Assembly (NCBI GenBank): GCA_937988695.1
Contig: CALKHM010000206.1
Location: 1 to 10,387 of the forward strand
Reading direction: 5' to 3'
Source of the DNA: an uncultured Microbacterium sp.
GTDB lineage: Bacteria; Actinomycetota; Actinomycetes; Actinomycetales; Microbacteriaceae
Length of the DNA: 10,387 nt
The translations under genes were made by a program, and so were the position numbers. Each line of letters starts with the position of its first letter. Positions within the stretch are counted from its first letter, which is position 1. Positions 1-6,393 of the stretch are shown here, one piece after another. Below the pieces are notes generated by a model, which was not told the DNA's origin, made no database searches, and saw only the letters and a list, made by a program, of their open reading frames with translations.

Positions 1-686
1 TTGTCGACGACCAGCCCCTCGAACTGGGTGAACACCGGCAGGTGCGTGGCGTCGTACTCATCGGTGCGGAACACCCGCCCGGGCGAGACGACGTAGATGG
101 GCAGCTCGCGGGTGAGCATGGTGCGCATCTGCACCGGACTGGTCTGGGTGCGCAGCACCAGGTGCCGGTGCGCCGGATCGATGTAGAACGTGTCCTGCAT
201 CTGCCGGGCCGGGTGATCGGGGTCGAGGTTGAGCGCATCGAAGTTGTACCACTCGTGCTCGAGCTCGGGGCCTTCGGCCACCTCCCAGCCCATGCCGATG
301 AAGATGTCGCCGATCTGCTCCTCGAGGAGGGTCAGCGGATGCCGCGCCCCGATGCGCGCGTGCGCGGCCAGCGCGGTGATGTCCACACGCTCGGCCTCCA
401 ACCGCGCGGCCGTCTCGGCGGCCTCCAGCTCCGTCTCGCGGGCAGCCAGCGCCTGGTTCACCCGCCCGCGTCCCTGCCCGATGAGCTTGCCGAAGGTCGC
501 CTTGTGCTCGGGCGCGACCTCGCGCATGCGCGCGTTCAGCCGTGCCAGGGGCGAACCCTCGGCGGTGTGCGCGGCACGGGCGGCCTTCAGCGCCGCCGTG
601 TCACCGGCGGCGGCGATCGCGTCGAGCGCGGCCTGGACCGCGGCATCCACCGCCTCAGCGGAAATCTCAGAAACCTCGTCGGACAC
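1..686 (-). CDS. pheS: Phenylalanine--tRNA ligase alpha subunit (partial, 3' end outside window)
   Basis: PheS is the catalytic alpha chain of the cytoplasmic (alpha-beta)2 enzyme that charges tRNA-Phe with phenylalanine. About 228 residues are visible of a family length near 340-350; the C-terminal third lies beyond the left edge. Residues about 1-110 form the Ala/Glu/Arg-rich N-terminal coiled coil typical of PheS. The class II catalytic core follows, with HPLT near 117, the block WYNFDALN near 147, LRTQTSPVQ near 179 and GRVFRTDEYDATHLPVFTQ near 204 ending in EGLVVD, which is class II motif 2. The FTQ form instead of FHQ is, as I recall, also seen in Gram-positive PheS. The chosen start is GTG at 684-686, giving VSDEV; no ATG lies nearby and no Shine-Dalgarno is visible, but a TAGACT hexamer lies 8 nt upstream. 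It follows the transporter permease gene by 52 nt in the same direction, so it may have its own promoter, receive read-through, or both. pheT is expected just outside the window. Confidence 0.95.
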   Translation of the reverse strand, partial: MSDEVSEISAEAVDAAVQAALDAIAAAGDTAALKAARAAHTAEGSPLARLNARMREVAPEHKATFGKLIGQGRGRVNQALAARETELEAAETAARLEAERVDITALAAHARIGARHPLTLLEEQIGDIFIGMGWEVAEGPELEHEWYNFDALNLDPDHPARQMQDTFYIDPAHRHLVLRTQTSPVQMRTMLTRELPIYVVSPGRVFRTDEYDATHLPVFTQFEGLVVD

Positions 687-694
687 GAGTATCG

Positions 695-700
695 AGTCTA
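695..700 (-). promoter_or_regulatory. Putative -10 element (TAGACT) of pheS
   Basis: TAGACT on the minus strand fits the actinobacterial -10 pattern TANNNT and ends 8 nt before the pheS GTG. That spacing would put the transcription start at or next to the start codon, giving a leaderless mRNA, which agrees with the absence of a ribosome-binding site. I see no convincing -35. The 52-nt gap holds no T-box or attenuator-like leader. Confidence 0.45.
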
Positions 701-738
701 CCGGCGGGCGGCGGGTCCCCCCGACGTGGCAGAACCGG

Positions 739-1659
739 TCAGATGCCCGGGCCCTGGTAGGTGCCGTCGAACGCGCCCGCGCCGCGCCGCACGGCGATCC
801 GCTCGGTGGCCGTGGTCATCTCGCCGCCGTCGGGCGGCTCCAGCCAGGTCGTCTTCGGCGAGCGCCGGGTGCGCCGCTCCACGCGGTAGGCGAGGTACGA
901 CAGCAGCAGACACAGCACGACGTAGATCGACCCGCCGACGATGGCGGTAGGCACCAGGGGCGTGCCGAACGGCACCTGACCGCCCAGCAGCTGGATGTAG
1001 TGCAGCAGTTCCGGGTAGGTGATGATGAACCCGAGGGCGGTGTCCTTCAGCGCGACCACGAGCTGCGAGATGATCACCGGCATCATGGCTCGCACCGCCT
1101 GCGGCAGGAGGATCAGCCGCATGACGGCGTTCTTGCGCAGGCCGATGGCGTAACCGGCCTCCTGCTGCCCGCGCGGCAGCGCCTCCACGCCCGCGCGCAG
1201 CGCCTCGGCCAGCACGGAGCCGTTGTACGCGATCAACGCGATGACCACGGCCCCGTAGGGGTCCATCCGCACGCCCGCCACCGGCAGGCCGTAGTACAGC
1301 AGCATCATGAAGATGAGCACCGGGATGGCACGCAGGATCTCGACGATCCAGCCGACCGGGATGCGCACCCAGGCATGATCGGACAGCCGCCCGACAGCCA
1401 GGACGAAGCCGAGCGCGAGCGCGCCGACCGCCGCCACGACGAAGGCCGCAAGCGTCGCGCCCAGGCCCCTCAACAGCAGGATCCACGGGCCGGTGTAGGT
1501 GAAGATCGACCACTTCTGCCCGTCGAACTGGCCGGTCTCGGCCAGGCGCCACACGACGACGGCGACGATGGCCAGCACGACGAGCACTGTGACCACCCCG
1601 AGGATCCGGTTGCGCAGCCGTGCGCGCGGACCCGGGACGTCATACAGGACGGAGCTCAT
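739..1659 (-). CDS. gluD: Amino acid (glutamate-type) ABC transporter permease, GluD-like
   Basis: This is one of two membrane subunits of a polar amino acid ABC importer of the HisMQ/GlnP type; by gene order it corresponds to GluD of the corynebacterial glutamate system. Of 306 residues, a hydrophobic helix occupies about 20-37, then a short extracytoplasmic stretch, then further helices at about 60-90, 100-125, 135-150, 193-212 and 238-260. The cytoplasmic EAA loop, the coupling site for the ATPase, runs about 152-188 (EALRAGVEALPRGQQEAGYA then GLRK and LLPQA). The start ATG at 1657-1659 was chosen over an ATG 15 nt upstream because it overlaps the previous gene's stop as ATGA, a standard translational coupling arrangement. 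After the last helix there is an unusually long polar tail of about 45 residues. The substrate is inferred from family and gene order; another acidic or polar amino acid is possible. Confidence 0.88.
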   Translation of the reverse strand: MSSVLYDVPGPRARLRNRILGVVTVLVVLAIVAVVVWRLAETGQFDGQKWSIFTYTGPWILLLRGLGATLAAFVVAAVGALALGFVLAVGRLSDHAWVRIPVGWIVEILRAIPVLIFMMLLYYGLPVAGVRMDPYGAVVIALIAYNGSVLAEALRAGVEALPRGQQEAGYAIGLRKNAVMRLILLPQAVRAMMPVIISQLVVALKDTALGFIITYPELLHYIQLLGGQVPFGTPLVPTAIVGGSIYVVLCLLLSYLAYRVERRTRRSPKTTWLEPPDGGEMTTATERIAVRRGAGAFDGTYQGPGI

Positions 1660-2336
1660 CGCTGTACCCGCCACTTCTTCTCCAGCACCCGCTGCACCCA
1701 GGCAAGCAGCAGCACCAGCACCACGAAGATGAGGGCGATGAGGATGAGCGTGAGCAGCAGGTTCTCGCCCGACATCATGGTCTGCAGGAGATTGTCGCTG
1801 CGGCCGGGCTCACGGATCTCGCTGAGGTAGAGCGCCACCGATCCCAGGTTCAGCACCGAGAAGCCGGCGGCCACCGTGGTGTTCTTCAGCAGGGCGATGA
1901 ACACGCTCACCATCGGCGGGATGACCGACCGGAACGCCTGCGGCAGCACGACCAGCGACATGACCTGGCCGAAGCCCAGGCCGAGTGCGCGAGCGGCCTC
2001 GGCCTGGCCCACCGGCACGGTGTTCACGCCCGAGCGGATGGTCTCGGCGACGTACGTCGCGGTGTACACGCCCAGCGCAGTGGTGGCCAGGGCCAGCGAG
2101 TTCATCCGCGGCCCGACGAGGATCGGGATGCAGAACGCGAAGAAGAACATCACCAGCGTCAGCGGGGTGTTCCGGATCCAGTTCACGTACACCGCGCCCA
2201 CCGCCCGCGCGACGGGCACCGGCGACACACGCATGGTGCCCACGATGATGCCCAGCACGAGCGCGAGCGCGCCGCCGGCGAAGAACAGGATCAGCGTTCC
2301 CTGCAGCGCGTGCAACCACAACTGCGAGACGTCCAT
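1656..2336 (-). CDS. gluC: Amino acid (glutamate-type) ABC transporter permease, GluC-like
   Basis: This is the second inner-membrane permease of the same importer, 226 residues, a usual length for the family. Helices lie at about 12-35, 55-75, 80-95, 125-150 and 193-215. The EAA coupling loop is clear at about 97-135: AETIRSGVNTVPVGQAEAAR, then ALGL and LPQAF. WIRNTPL near 53 and LLKNT near 149 are typical of this permease family. The ATG at 2334-2336 has a strong purine-rich ribosome-binding site (AGGAGGGAGG, 2341-2350). Its TGA overlaps the ATG of the next permease by four bases. It follows the binding-protein gene by 70 nt, and that gap contains a strong hairpin that may lower permease expression relative to the binding protein. 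Paired permeases indicate a heterodimeric transmembrane channel. Confidence 0.9.
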   Translation of the reverse strand: MDVSQLWLHALQGTLILFFAGGALALVLGIIVGTMRVSPVPVARAVGAVYVNWIRNTPLTLVMFFFAFCIPILVGPRMNSLALATTALGVYTATYVAETIRSGVNTVPVGQAEAARALGLGFGQVMSLVVLPQAFRSVIPPMVSVFIALLKNTTVAAGFSVLNLGSVALYLSEIREPGRSDNLLQTMMSGENLLLTLILIALIFVVLVLLLAWVQRVLEKKWRVQR

Positions 2337-2368
2337 CGCGCCTCCCTCCTGGTGGGATCACACCGGGT

Positions 2369-2399
2369 CGGTCGAGCCGCGCGGCACGCGGCCCGACCG
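2369..2399 (-). promoter_or_regulatory. Intercistronic hairpin between gluB and gluC
   Basis: On the transcribed minus strand, arms at 2387-2399 and 2369-2381 pair over 13 bp with a single G-U wobble and a 5-nt loop. On the plus strand the same position would be an A-C mismatch, so the structure is better in the RNA actually made. The hairpin begins 7 nt after the binding-protein stop and has no following U tract. It could act as a partial terminator or protect the upstream mRNA from 3' exonucleases. That role is inference; the pairing is seen directly. Confidence 0.6.
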
Positions 2400-2406
2400 T
2401 CGCCGG

Positions 2407-3309
2407 TCAGCCGACCGCGTCGACCTTCGGCTGCTCGGCGGCCACGCCCGAGGCGCCGAGGTTGTTGTCGAAGATCTTCTGCCACACCTCGTGGCCGTCG
2501 GTGAGGGTGTTGTTGAAGAACGTCTGCAGCGCGGTGTCGCCCTTGGCCAGGCCGATGCCGTAGCGCTCCGTGGTGAAGGTGTCGCCGACCGTCTTCAGAT
2601 GGGTCGGGTCCTGCGCGGCATAGCCGAGCAGGATCGCCTCATCGGTGGTCACCGCATCGACCTGCCCCTGCACCAGCGCCTGCACGCACTTCGAGTACGT
2701 GTCGTATTCCTTCGTCTGCGCGGGGGTCAGCTGCTTGATCTGCTGGATCGACGTCGAACCCGTCGCCGAGCACACCACGTCGTCCTTCGTGAGGGAGTCC
2801 TTGCCGGTGATCTTGTCGTTGTCCTTGGCCACCAGCAGACCCTGACCGGTCACGAAGTAGGGGCCTGCGAACGAGATCAGCTCCTTGCGCTTGTCGGTGA
2901 TCGAGTACGTGCCGACGTAGAAGTCGATGTCGCCGTTCACGATCGACTGCTCGCGGTTCTGCGACGCGATCGGCTTGAAGTCGATCTTGTCCTGGTCGTA
3001 GCCGAGGGATGCCGCCATCCAGCGCGCGATGTCGATGTCGAAGCCGCTGCGCTTGTTCGTCGTCGCGTCGAGGTACCCGAGGCCGGGCTGATCCTCCTTG
3101 ACGCCGATCGTCACCTTGCCGGCCTTCTTGATGCGGTCGAACGTCGGGCTGCCGGTCAGATCGACGCTCGTGGCCACCGTCCACGGGGTCTGGTCCGACC
3201 CGTCGCCGCCGTTCCCGGTCGTGCCGGGGGTTCCGCTGTTGCAGCCGGTCAGGGCGAGCGCGGCGGCTGCGGCCAGGCTCAGGCCGGCGATGATGCGTGA
3301 TGTGCGCAT
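2407..3309 (-). CDS. gluB: Glutamate-type ABC transporter substrate-binding lipoprotein, GluB-like
   Basis: This is the extracellular solute-binding protein (family 3) that captures the amino acid and delivers it to the permeases. It has 300 residues. Residues 1-22 are a lipoprotein signal peptide: Arg at 2 and 5, an Ala/Leu core, and lipobox LTGC with the lipidated Cys at 23. A Gly/Thr/Ser-rich linker of about 25 residues follows. The binding domain begins near 53 and shows VTIGVKEDQPGLGY at about 66-79, GFDIDIARW at 89-97, the hinge block NGDIDFYVGTYSITDKR at about 125-141, and the second lobe after 155. Cys180 and Cys208 could form a disulfide. The ATG at 3307-3309 follows AGGAGA with a 5-nt spacer. 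The gene lies 28 nt after the ATPase gene. KEDQPGLGY and the gene order match corynebacterial GluB as I recall it; exact ligand specificity cannot be read from the sequence. Confidence 0.92.
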   Translation of the reverse strand: MRTSRIIAGLSLAAAAALALTGCNSGTPGTTGNGGDGSDQTPWTVATSVDLTGSPTFDRIKKAGKVTIGVKEDQPGLGYLDATTNKRSGFDIDIARWMAASLGYDQDKIDFKPIASQNREQSIVNGDIDFYVGTYSITDKRKELISFAGPYFVTGQGLLVAKDNDKITGKDSLTKDDVVCSATGSTSIQQIKQLTPAQTKEYDTYSKCVQALVQGQVDAVTTDEAILLGYAAQDPTHLKTVGDTFTTERYGIGLAKGDTALQTFFNNTLTDGHEVWQKIFDNNLGASGVAAEQPKVDAVG

Positions 3310-3337
3310 GGTGTTCTCCTTTGTGAGGGGATGTCGG

Positions 3338-4129
3338 TCAGTGGGTCAGCAGCTTGGAGAGGAAGTCCTTCGCGCGATCGGTCGTCGGGTTCGTGAAGAA
3401 CTCCTCGGGGGTGGACTCCTCGAGGATCTGCCCGTCGGCCATGAACACGACGCGGTCGGCGGCCTTGCGGGCGAAGCCCATCTCGTGGGTGACGACGATC
3501 ATCGTCATGCCGGACGCGGCAAGCTCCACCATGACGTCGAGGACCTCGTTGATCATCTCCGGGTCCAGGGCGCTGGTGGGCTCGTCGAACAGCATCACCT
3601 TCGGGCTCATCGCCAGTGCCCGTGCGATGGCCACACGCTGCTGCTGGCCACCGGAGAGCTGACCGGGCAGCTTCTCGGCCTGCGCGGCCACACCCACACG
3701 CTCCAGCAGTGCGCGCGCCTGCGCCTGCGCATCCGCCTTCTTCACCTTGCGGACCTTGATCGGCCCCAGCGTGACGTTGTCGAGGATCGTCAGGTGCGCG
3801 AACAGGTTGAACGACTGGAAGACCATTCCGACGTCGCTGCGCAGCTGCGCGAGCCCCTTCCCCTCCTGGGGAAGCTCCGCGCCGTCGATCGTGATCGTGC
3901 CGCTGGTGATCGTCTCCAGCCGGTTGATCGTGCGGCAGAGCGTCGACTTGCCCGAGCCGGACGGGCCGATCACCACGACCACCTCACCGCGATTGACGGT
4001 CAGATCGATGTCTTTGAGGGCCTGGAAGTCACCGTAGTGCTTCTGCACGCCGGTGATCACCACCAGCGGGTCCCCCCGGCGAACGCTGATGTTCGACGTC
4101 TGCGGAGCCGCGTCTTCGAGCTTCGACAT
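3338..4129 (-). CDS. gluA: Glutamate-type ABC transporter ATP-binding protein, GluA-like
   Basis: This is the cytoplasmic ATPase that powers the importer, 263 residues. All ABC motifs are intact: Walker A GPSGSGKST at 55-63, Q-loop Gln105 in MVFQSFNLF, signature LSGGQQQR at 158-165, Walker B VMLFDEP at 178-184, D-loop SALD at 186-189 and switch His215 in VTHEMGF. SFNLFAHLT and MGFARKAADRVVFM are hallmarks of the polar amino acid (PAAT) ATPase subfamily. The ATG at 4127-4129 gives a 20-residue polar lead-in before the nucleotide-binding domain; no ribosome-binding site is obvious, but a TAAGCT hexamer lies 7 nt upstream. This is the first gene of the transporter operon, in the same A-B-C-D order as gluABCD of Corynebacterium glutamicum. 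The upstream methyltransferase gene ends 57 nt before it. Confidence 0.95.
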   Translation of the reverse strand: MSKLEDAAPQTSNISVRRGDPLVVITGVQKHYGDFQALKDIDLTVNRGEVVVVIGPSGSGKSTLCRTINRLETITSGTITIDGAELPQEGKGLAQLRSDVGMVFQSFNLFAHLTILDNVTLGPIKVRKVKKADAQAQARALLERVGVAAQAEKLPGQLSGGQQQRVAIARALAMSPKVMLFDEPTSALDPEMINEVLDVMVELAASGMTMIVVTHEMGFARKAADRVVFMADGQILEESTPEEFFTNPTTDRAKDFLSKLLTH

Positions 4130-4136
4130 GCACTAC

Positions 4137-4142
4137 AGCTTA
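4137..4142 (-). promoter_or_regulatory. Putative -10 element (TAAGCT) of the glu operon
   Basis: TAAGCT fits TANNNT and ends 7 nt before the gluA ATG. The surrounding 57-nt gap (4130-4186) is visibly richer in A/T than the neighbouring genes, as expected for a promoter. The -35 region is not convincing. An imperfect inverted repeat with arms GAGT and ACTC lies at 4177-4188, overlapping the upstream stop codon; it is too short to call an operator. No AmtR-type site was recognised. Confidence 0.35.
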
Positions 4143-4186
4143 TGGACGCGATGCGTGAACGACAGGAATTCTCCGTGAGTCTTAAC

Positions 4187-5011
4187 TCATCCGTGACCAG
4201 CCGTGCGACCACCTGTGCGCTGTGCGAACGCGGACTCGTACAGACACACGCTGGCGGCCGTCGCGAGATTCAGCGATTCGGCACGGCCGTAGATCGGCAG
4301 GCGCAGAGCCTCATCGGCCAGGGCGAGCACGTCGTCGTCGAGCCCGCGCGCCTCGTTGCCGAACAACCAGGCAGTGGGCTGCGCGAGCGCTCCGGATTGG
4401 CGCGCGGCGAGCAGATCGGTGCCCTTCACATCGGCGGCGACCACCCGCAGTCCCGCGGCACGAGCCGCGGTGACGGCGTCCGCGACCTCTCCCCCCAGAG
4501 CGATCGGCAGGTGGAACAGCGACCCGGTCGTGGACCGGACCACCTTCGGGTGGAACGGGTCGACCGTGCGCCCGGTGAGGATGACGGCATCGGCCCCGAC
4601 CGCGTCGGCCGCGCGGATGATGGTGCCGAGGTTCCCGGGGTCGCGCACCTGCTCGCAGATGGCCACCAGTCGCGGTGCTGCAGCGTACACGTCTCGCATG
4701 CGCACGGGGAACTGCCGGGCGACCGCGATCACGCCCTGCGGGGTGACGGTGTCGGCCATCGATTCGAGCACCTGCTCGCTGGTGTGCACCAGCGCCACGC
4801 CAGCGGCATCCGCACGCTCGGTCAGATCGGTGTGCTTCTGCGCGGCGGTGGGCGTCAGGAACAGTTCGACGATCCCGTCGGGGCGGTAGTCCAGTGCCTC
4901 GCGCACCGCCTGCGGCCCCTCCAGCAGGAACAGCCCGGTCTCGTCGCGATTGCGGCGCTTGGCGAGCTTTGCGACAGCGCGCACCCGCGCGGATCGGGGG
5001 TTCTCCAGCAC
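4187..5011 (-). CDS. SpoU/TrmH-family RNA 2'-O-methyltransferase (TsnR-like)
   Basis: This is a SPOUT-class enzyme that transfers a methyl group from S-adenosylmethionine to a ribose 2'-OH in rRNA or tRNA. Of 274 residues, about 1-95 form the small substrate-binding N-terminal domain (SpoU_sub_bind), with NRDETGLFLLEGPQAVREAL at 21-40. The knotted catalytic domain carries the three SpoU motifs: NLGTIIRAADAVGADA at 127-142 with the key Asn127 and Arg133, LFGNEARGL at 216-224, and LPIYGRAESLNLATAASV near 238-255. The start is GTG at 5009-5011 (VLENPRSARV, written M in the protein); no ribosome-binding site is present, but a TAGACT hexamer is 6 nt upstream. It lies directly downstream of the rplT terminator. 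As I recall, mycobacteria have a methyltransferase annotated tsnR at the same place, after rplT and before pheS. The exact nucleotide modified is unknown. Confidence 0.9.
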   Translation of the reverse strand: MLENPRSARVRAVAKLAKRRNRDETGLFLLEGPQAVREALDYRPDGIVELFLTPTAAQKHTDLTERADAAGVALVHTSEQVLESMADTVTPQGVIAVARQFPVRMRDVYAAAPRLVAICEQVRDPGNLGTIIRAADAVGADAVILTGRTVDPFHPKVVRSTTGSLFHLPIALGGEVADAVTAARAAGLRVVAADVKGTDLLAARQSGALAQPTAWLFGNEARGLDDDVLALADEALRLPIYGRAESLNLATAASVCLYESAFAQRTGGRTAGHG

Positions 5012-5017
5012 ACGCTC

Positions 5018-5023
5018 AGTCTA
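5018..5023 (-). promoter_or_regulatory. Putative -10 element (TAGACT) of the methyltransferase gene
   Basis: TAGACT lies on the minus strand between the rplT terminator and the methyltransferase GTG, with 6 nt between hexamer and start codon. This fits a leaderless transcript starting on or beside the GTG. A 10-bp perfect palindrome TGCCCGGGCA at 5030-5039 sits between it and the terminator, roughly in the spacer, and may be chance given the base composition. A TTCGCC at about 17 nt upstream is only a weak -35. Confidence 0.5.
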
Positions 5024-5039
5024 TGGGGATGCCCGGGCA

Positions 5040-5080
5040 CGGCGAAGGGCGCCGCTCGCGGTGAGCGGCGCCCTTCGCCG
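5040..5080 (-). terminator. Rho-independent-type terminator of infC-rpmI-rplT
   Basis: A perfect 18-bp stem (5040-5057 with 5063-5080) encloses a 5-nt loop, 9 nt after the rplT stop codon. There is no U tract on the minus strand. High-GC actinobacteria often use such U-less hairpins, so termination is likely but not proven. The hairpin separates the ribosomal operon from the methyltransferase gene. Confidence 0.8.
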
Positions 5081-5089
5081 GAGACCTGG

Positions 5090-5470
5090 TCACGCCTTGG
5101 GCGCGTTCACGTTCTCCGGCAACGCCTTCTTCGCGGCCTCGACCAGTGCGGCAAACGCCGACCGGTCGTTGACGGCGAGATCGGCCAGCATGCGGCGGTC
5201 CACCTGCACGTCCGCCAGACGCAGTCCCTGCATGAAGCGGTTGTAGGTCAGGCCGTTCTGACGGCTGGCCGCGTTGATGCGCTGGATCCACAGCCGGCGG
5301 AAGTCGCCCTTGCGCTTGCGGCGGTCGCGGTACGCGTAGACGAGCGAGTGGGTGACCTGCTCCTTCGCCTTGCGGTACAGGCGCGAACGCTGGCCCCGGT
5401 ATCCGGAGGCGCGCTCGAGGATGACACGACGCTTCTTCTGGGCGTTGACGGCCCGCTTGACTCTAGCCAT
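5090..5470 (-). CDS. rplT: 50S ribosomal protein L20
   Basis: L20 is a primary 23S rRNA-binding protein needed for early 50S assembly, and in some bacteria a translational repressor of its own operon. The product is 126 residues, close to the usual length. It opens with MARVKRAVNAQKKRRVILE, has the basic N-terminal arm rich in Arg, Lys and Tyr (ASGYRGQRSRLYRKAKEQV at about 21-39), the signature block KGDFRRLWIQRINAASRQNG near 54-73, and a compact C-terminal domain from about 75. The ATG is at 5468-5470; the nearest Shine-Dalgarno-like sequence, GAGGA, is 12 nt away, with an A-rich spacer that may aid initiation, or translation may be coupled to rpmI 35 nt upstream. It is the last gene of the operon, followed by the strong terminator. 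Confidence 0.98.
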   Translation of the reverse strand: MARVKRAVNAQKKRRVILERASGYRGQRSRLYRKAKEQVTHSLVYAYRDRRKRKGDFRRLWIQRINAASRQNGLTYNRFMQGLRLADVQVDRRMLADLAVNDRSAFAALVEAAKKALPENVNAPKA

Positions 5471-5505
5471 TTTCTGTTTCGTTCCTCACATGCAGTCGGG
5501 AGCGC

Positions 5506-5700
5506 TCAGCGCCCGAGGAGCTTCTTGACGTTCTTCGCGTTGGCCGGCGAGATCGTCTCGTCCTTGTTCAGCCGACGCGTACGGCGGCTGGACTTGACCT
5601 CGAGGTTGTGGCGCATGCCCGACTGCTGCTTCATGATCTTTCCGCTGCCGGTGACCTTGAAGCGCTTCTTGGCGCCCGAGTTCGTCTTCTGCTTCGGCAT
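5506..5700 (-). CDS. rpmI: 50S ribosomal protein L35
   Basis: L35 is a small basic protein of the large subunit. The product is 64 residues from the ATG at 5698-5700: MPKQKTNSGAKKRFKVTGSG, then KIMKQQSGMRHNLEVKSS, RRTRRL and the C-terminal NVKKLLGR. This matches the family in length and in the lysine/arginine pattern. An upstream in-frame ATG at 5719-5721 would add seven residues (MHNEGRD) but would swallow the AAGGAAGAG ribosome-binding site at 5703-5711, so the inner start is preferred. The gene sits 69 nt after infC and 35 nt before rplT. The upstream gap holds two tandem hairpins that may control translation. Confidence 0.98.
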   Translation of the reverse strand: MPKQKTNSGAKKRFKVTGSGKIMKQQSGMRHNLEVKSSRRTRRLNKDETISPANAKNVKKLLGR

Positions 5701-5720
5701 ATCTCTTCCTTCGTTGTGCA

Positions 5721-5758
5721 TCCCGCCAGGCGGGAAGGGGTATCCCGCGTCAGCGGGA
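5721..5758 (-). promoter_or_regulatory. Tandem hairpins with identical arms in the infC-rpmI gap
   Basis: In the minus-strand RNA, the first hairpin has arms TCCCGC and GCGGGA around TGAC (5743-5758). The second has the same arms around CTG (5721-5735) and can extend to 7 bp with a 1-nt loop. Only 7 nt separate them, and the second ends 20 nt before the rpmI ATG. Because all arms are alike, the inner arms (GCGGGA of the first with TCCCGC of the second) can also pair, excluding both hairpins. A role in controlling rpmI-rplT is inference. Confidence 0.55.
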
Positions 5759-5769
5759 GTGCGTGGGGC

Positions 5770-6393
5770 CTATTCGGCGGTGTCCGCGGAGGCGGTCGAG
5801 GTGCGGGGAGCGGCAGCCTTGGCCTGACGTGCCGCCTCCTTGTTGGCGGCGCGCTGGGCGTTCTGCTCGGTCTTGACCTCGGACTTGTTCTTGTGCGGCG
5901 CGATCACCATCACCATGTTGCGCCCGTCGATGCGCGGGTTCGACTCGACCGTGCCGAACTCGGCCACGTCGTCGGCGAAGCGCTTGAGCAGGCGCACCCC
6001 CAGCTCCGGGCGGGACTGCTCACGGCCGCGGAACAGGATCATGGCCTTGACCTTGTCTCCGGTCTTGAGGAACCCCTCGGCGCGCTTGAGCTTGGTCGTG
6101 TAGTCGTGCGCCTCGATCTTCAGCCGGAACCGGACCTCCTTGAGGACCGTGTTGGCCTGATTGCGACGCGCCTCCTTGGCCTTCTGGGCGGCTTCGTACT
6201 TGTACTTGCCGTAGTCCATGATCTTGACCACGGGAGGCTTCGAGTTGGGCGCGACCTCGACGAGGTCGAGATCGGCCTCCTGCGCCAGACGCTGCGCGAC
6301 CTGGATGGAGACGACGCCGACCTGCTCGCCGTTGGGACCGACGAGTCGGACCTCGGGGACGCGGATGCGCTCGTTGGTGCGGGGATCGCTGAT
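5770..6393 (-). CDS. infC: Translation initiation factor IF-3 (ATC start codon)
   Basis: IF3 binds the 30S subunit, prevents 50S joining and checks the start codon-initiator tRNA pairing. From the proposed start the product is 207 residues. The N-terminal domain begins ISDPRTNERIRVPEVRLVG (residue 1 would be read as Met), the linker holds the signature KIMDYGKYKYE at 58-68, and the C-terminal domain includes VRFRLKIEAHDYTTKL near 87-102 and SNPRIDGRNMVMVIAPHK near 151-168. A Lys/Ala-rich tail of about 35 residues ends the protein, as in other actinobacteria. The start is ATC at 6391-6393: it has an ideal GAGGAG (6400-6405) six nt upstream, the homology begins exactly there, and no ATG/GTG/TTG is nearby. 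infC is known to use rare AUU/AUC/AUA starts for autoregulation. Open frame continues upstream without a stop, so an automatic caller would probably add a false N-terminal extension. First gene of infC-rpmI-rplT. Confidence 0.95.
   Translation of the reverse strand: MSDPRTNERIRVPEVRLVGPNGEQVGVVSIQVAQRLAQEADLDLVEVAPNSKPPVVKIMDYGKYKYEAAQKAKEARRNQANTVLKEVRFRLKIEAHDYTTKLKRAEGFLKTGDKVKAMILFRGREQSRPELGVRLLKRFADDVAEFGTVESNPRIDGRNMVMVIAPHKNKSEVKTEQNAQRAANKEAARQAKAAAPRTSTASADTAE

Noticed and set aside
687..738. T-box or Phe leader-peptide attenuator before pheS
   Set aside because: The gap is only 52 nt, has no run of Phe codons and no T-box-like structure, and the probable promoter leaves no leader.
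5030..5039. TGCCCGGGCA palindrome as an operator
   Set aside because: Similar CCCGGG-containing stretches occur elsewhere in the window (near 6588-6604 and 746-755), as expected in high-GC DNA. There is no second half-site or known regulator match.
1876..5827. Very long plus-strand open frames opposite the transporter, methyltransferase and ribosomal genes
   Set aside because: They are low-stop shadow frames of high-GC genes. Their translations are Arg/Ala/Pro/His-rich with no recognisable domain, while the minus-strand frames hold complete conserved proteins.
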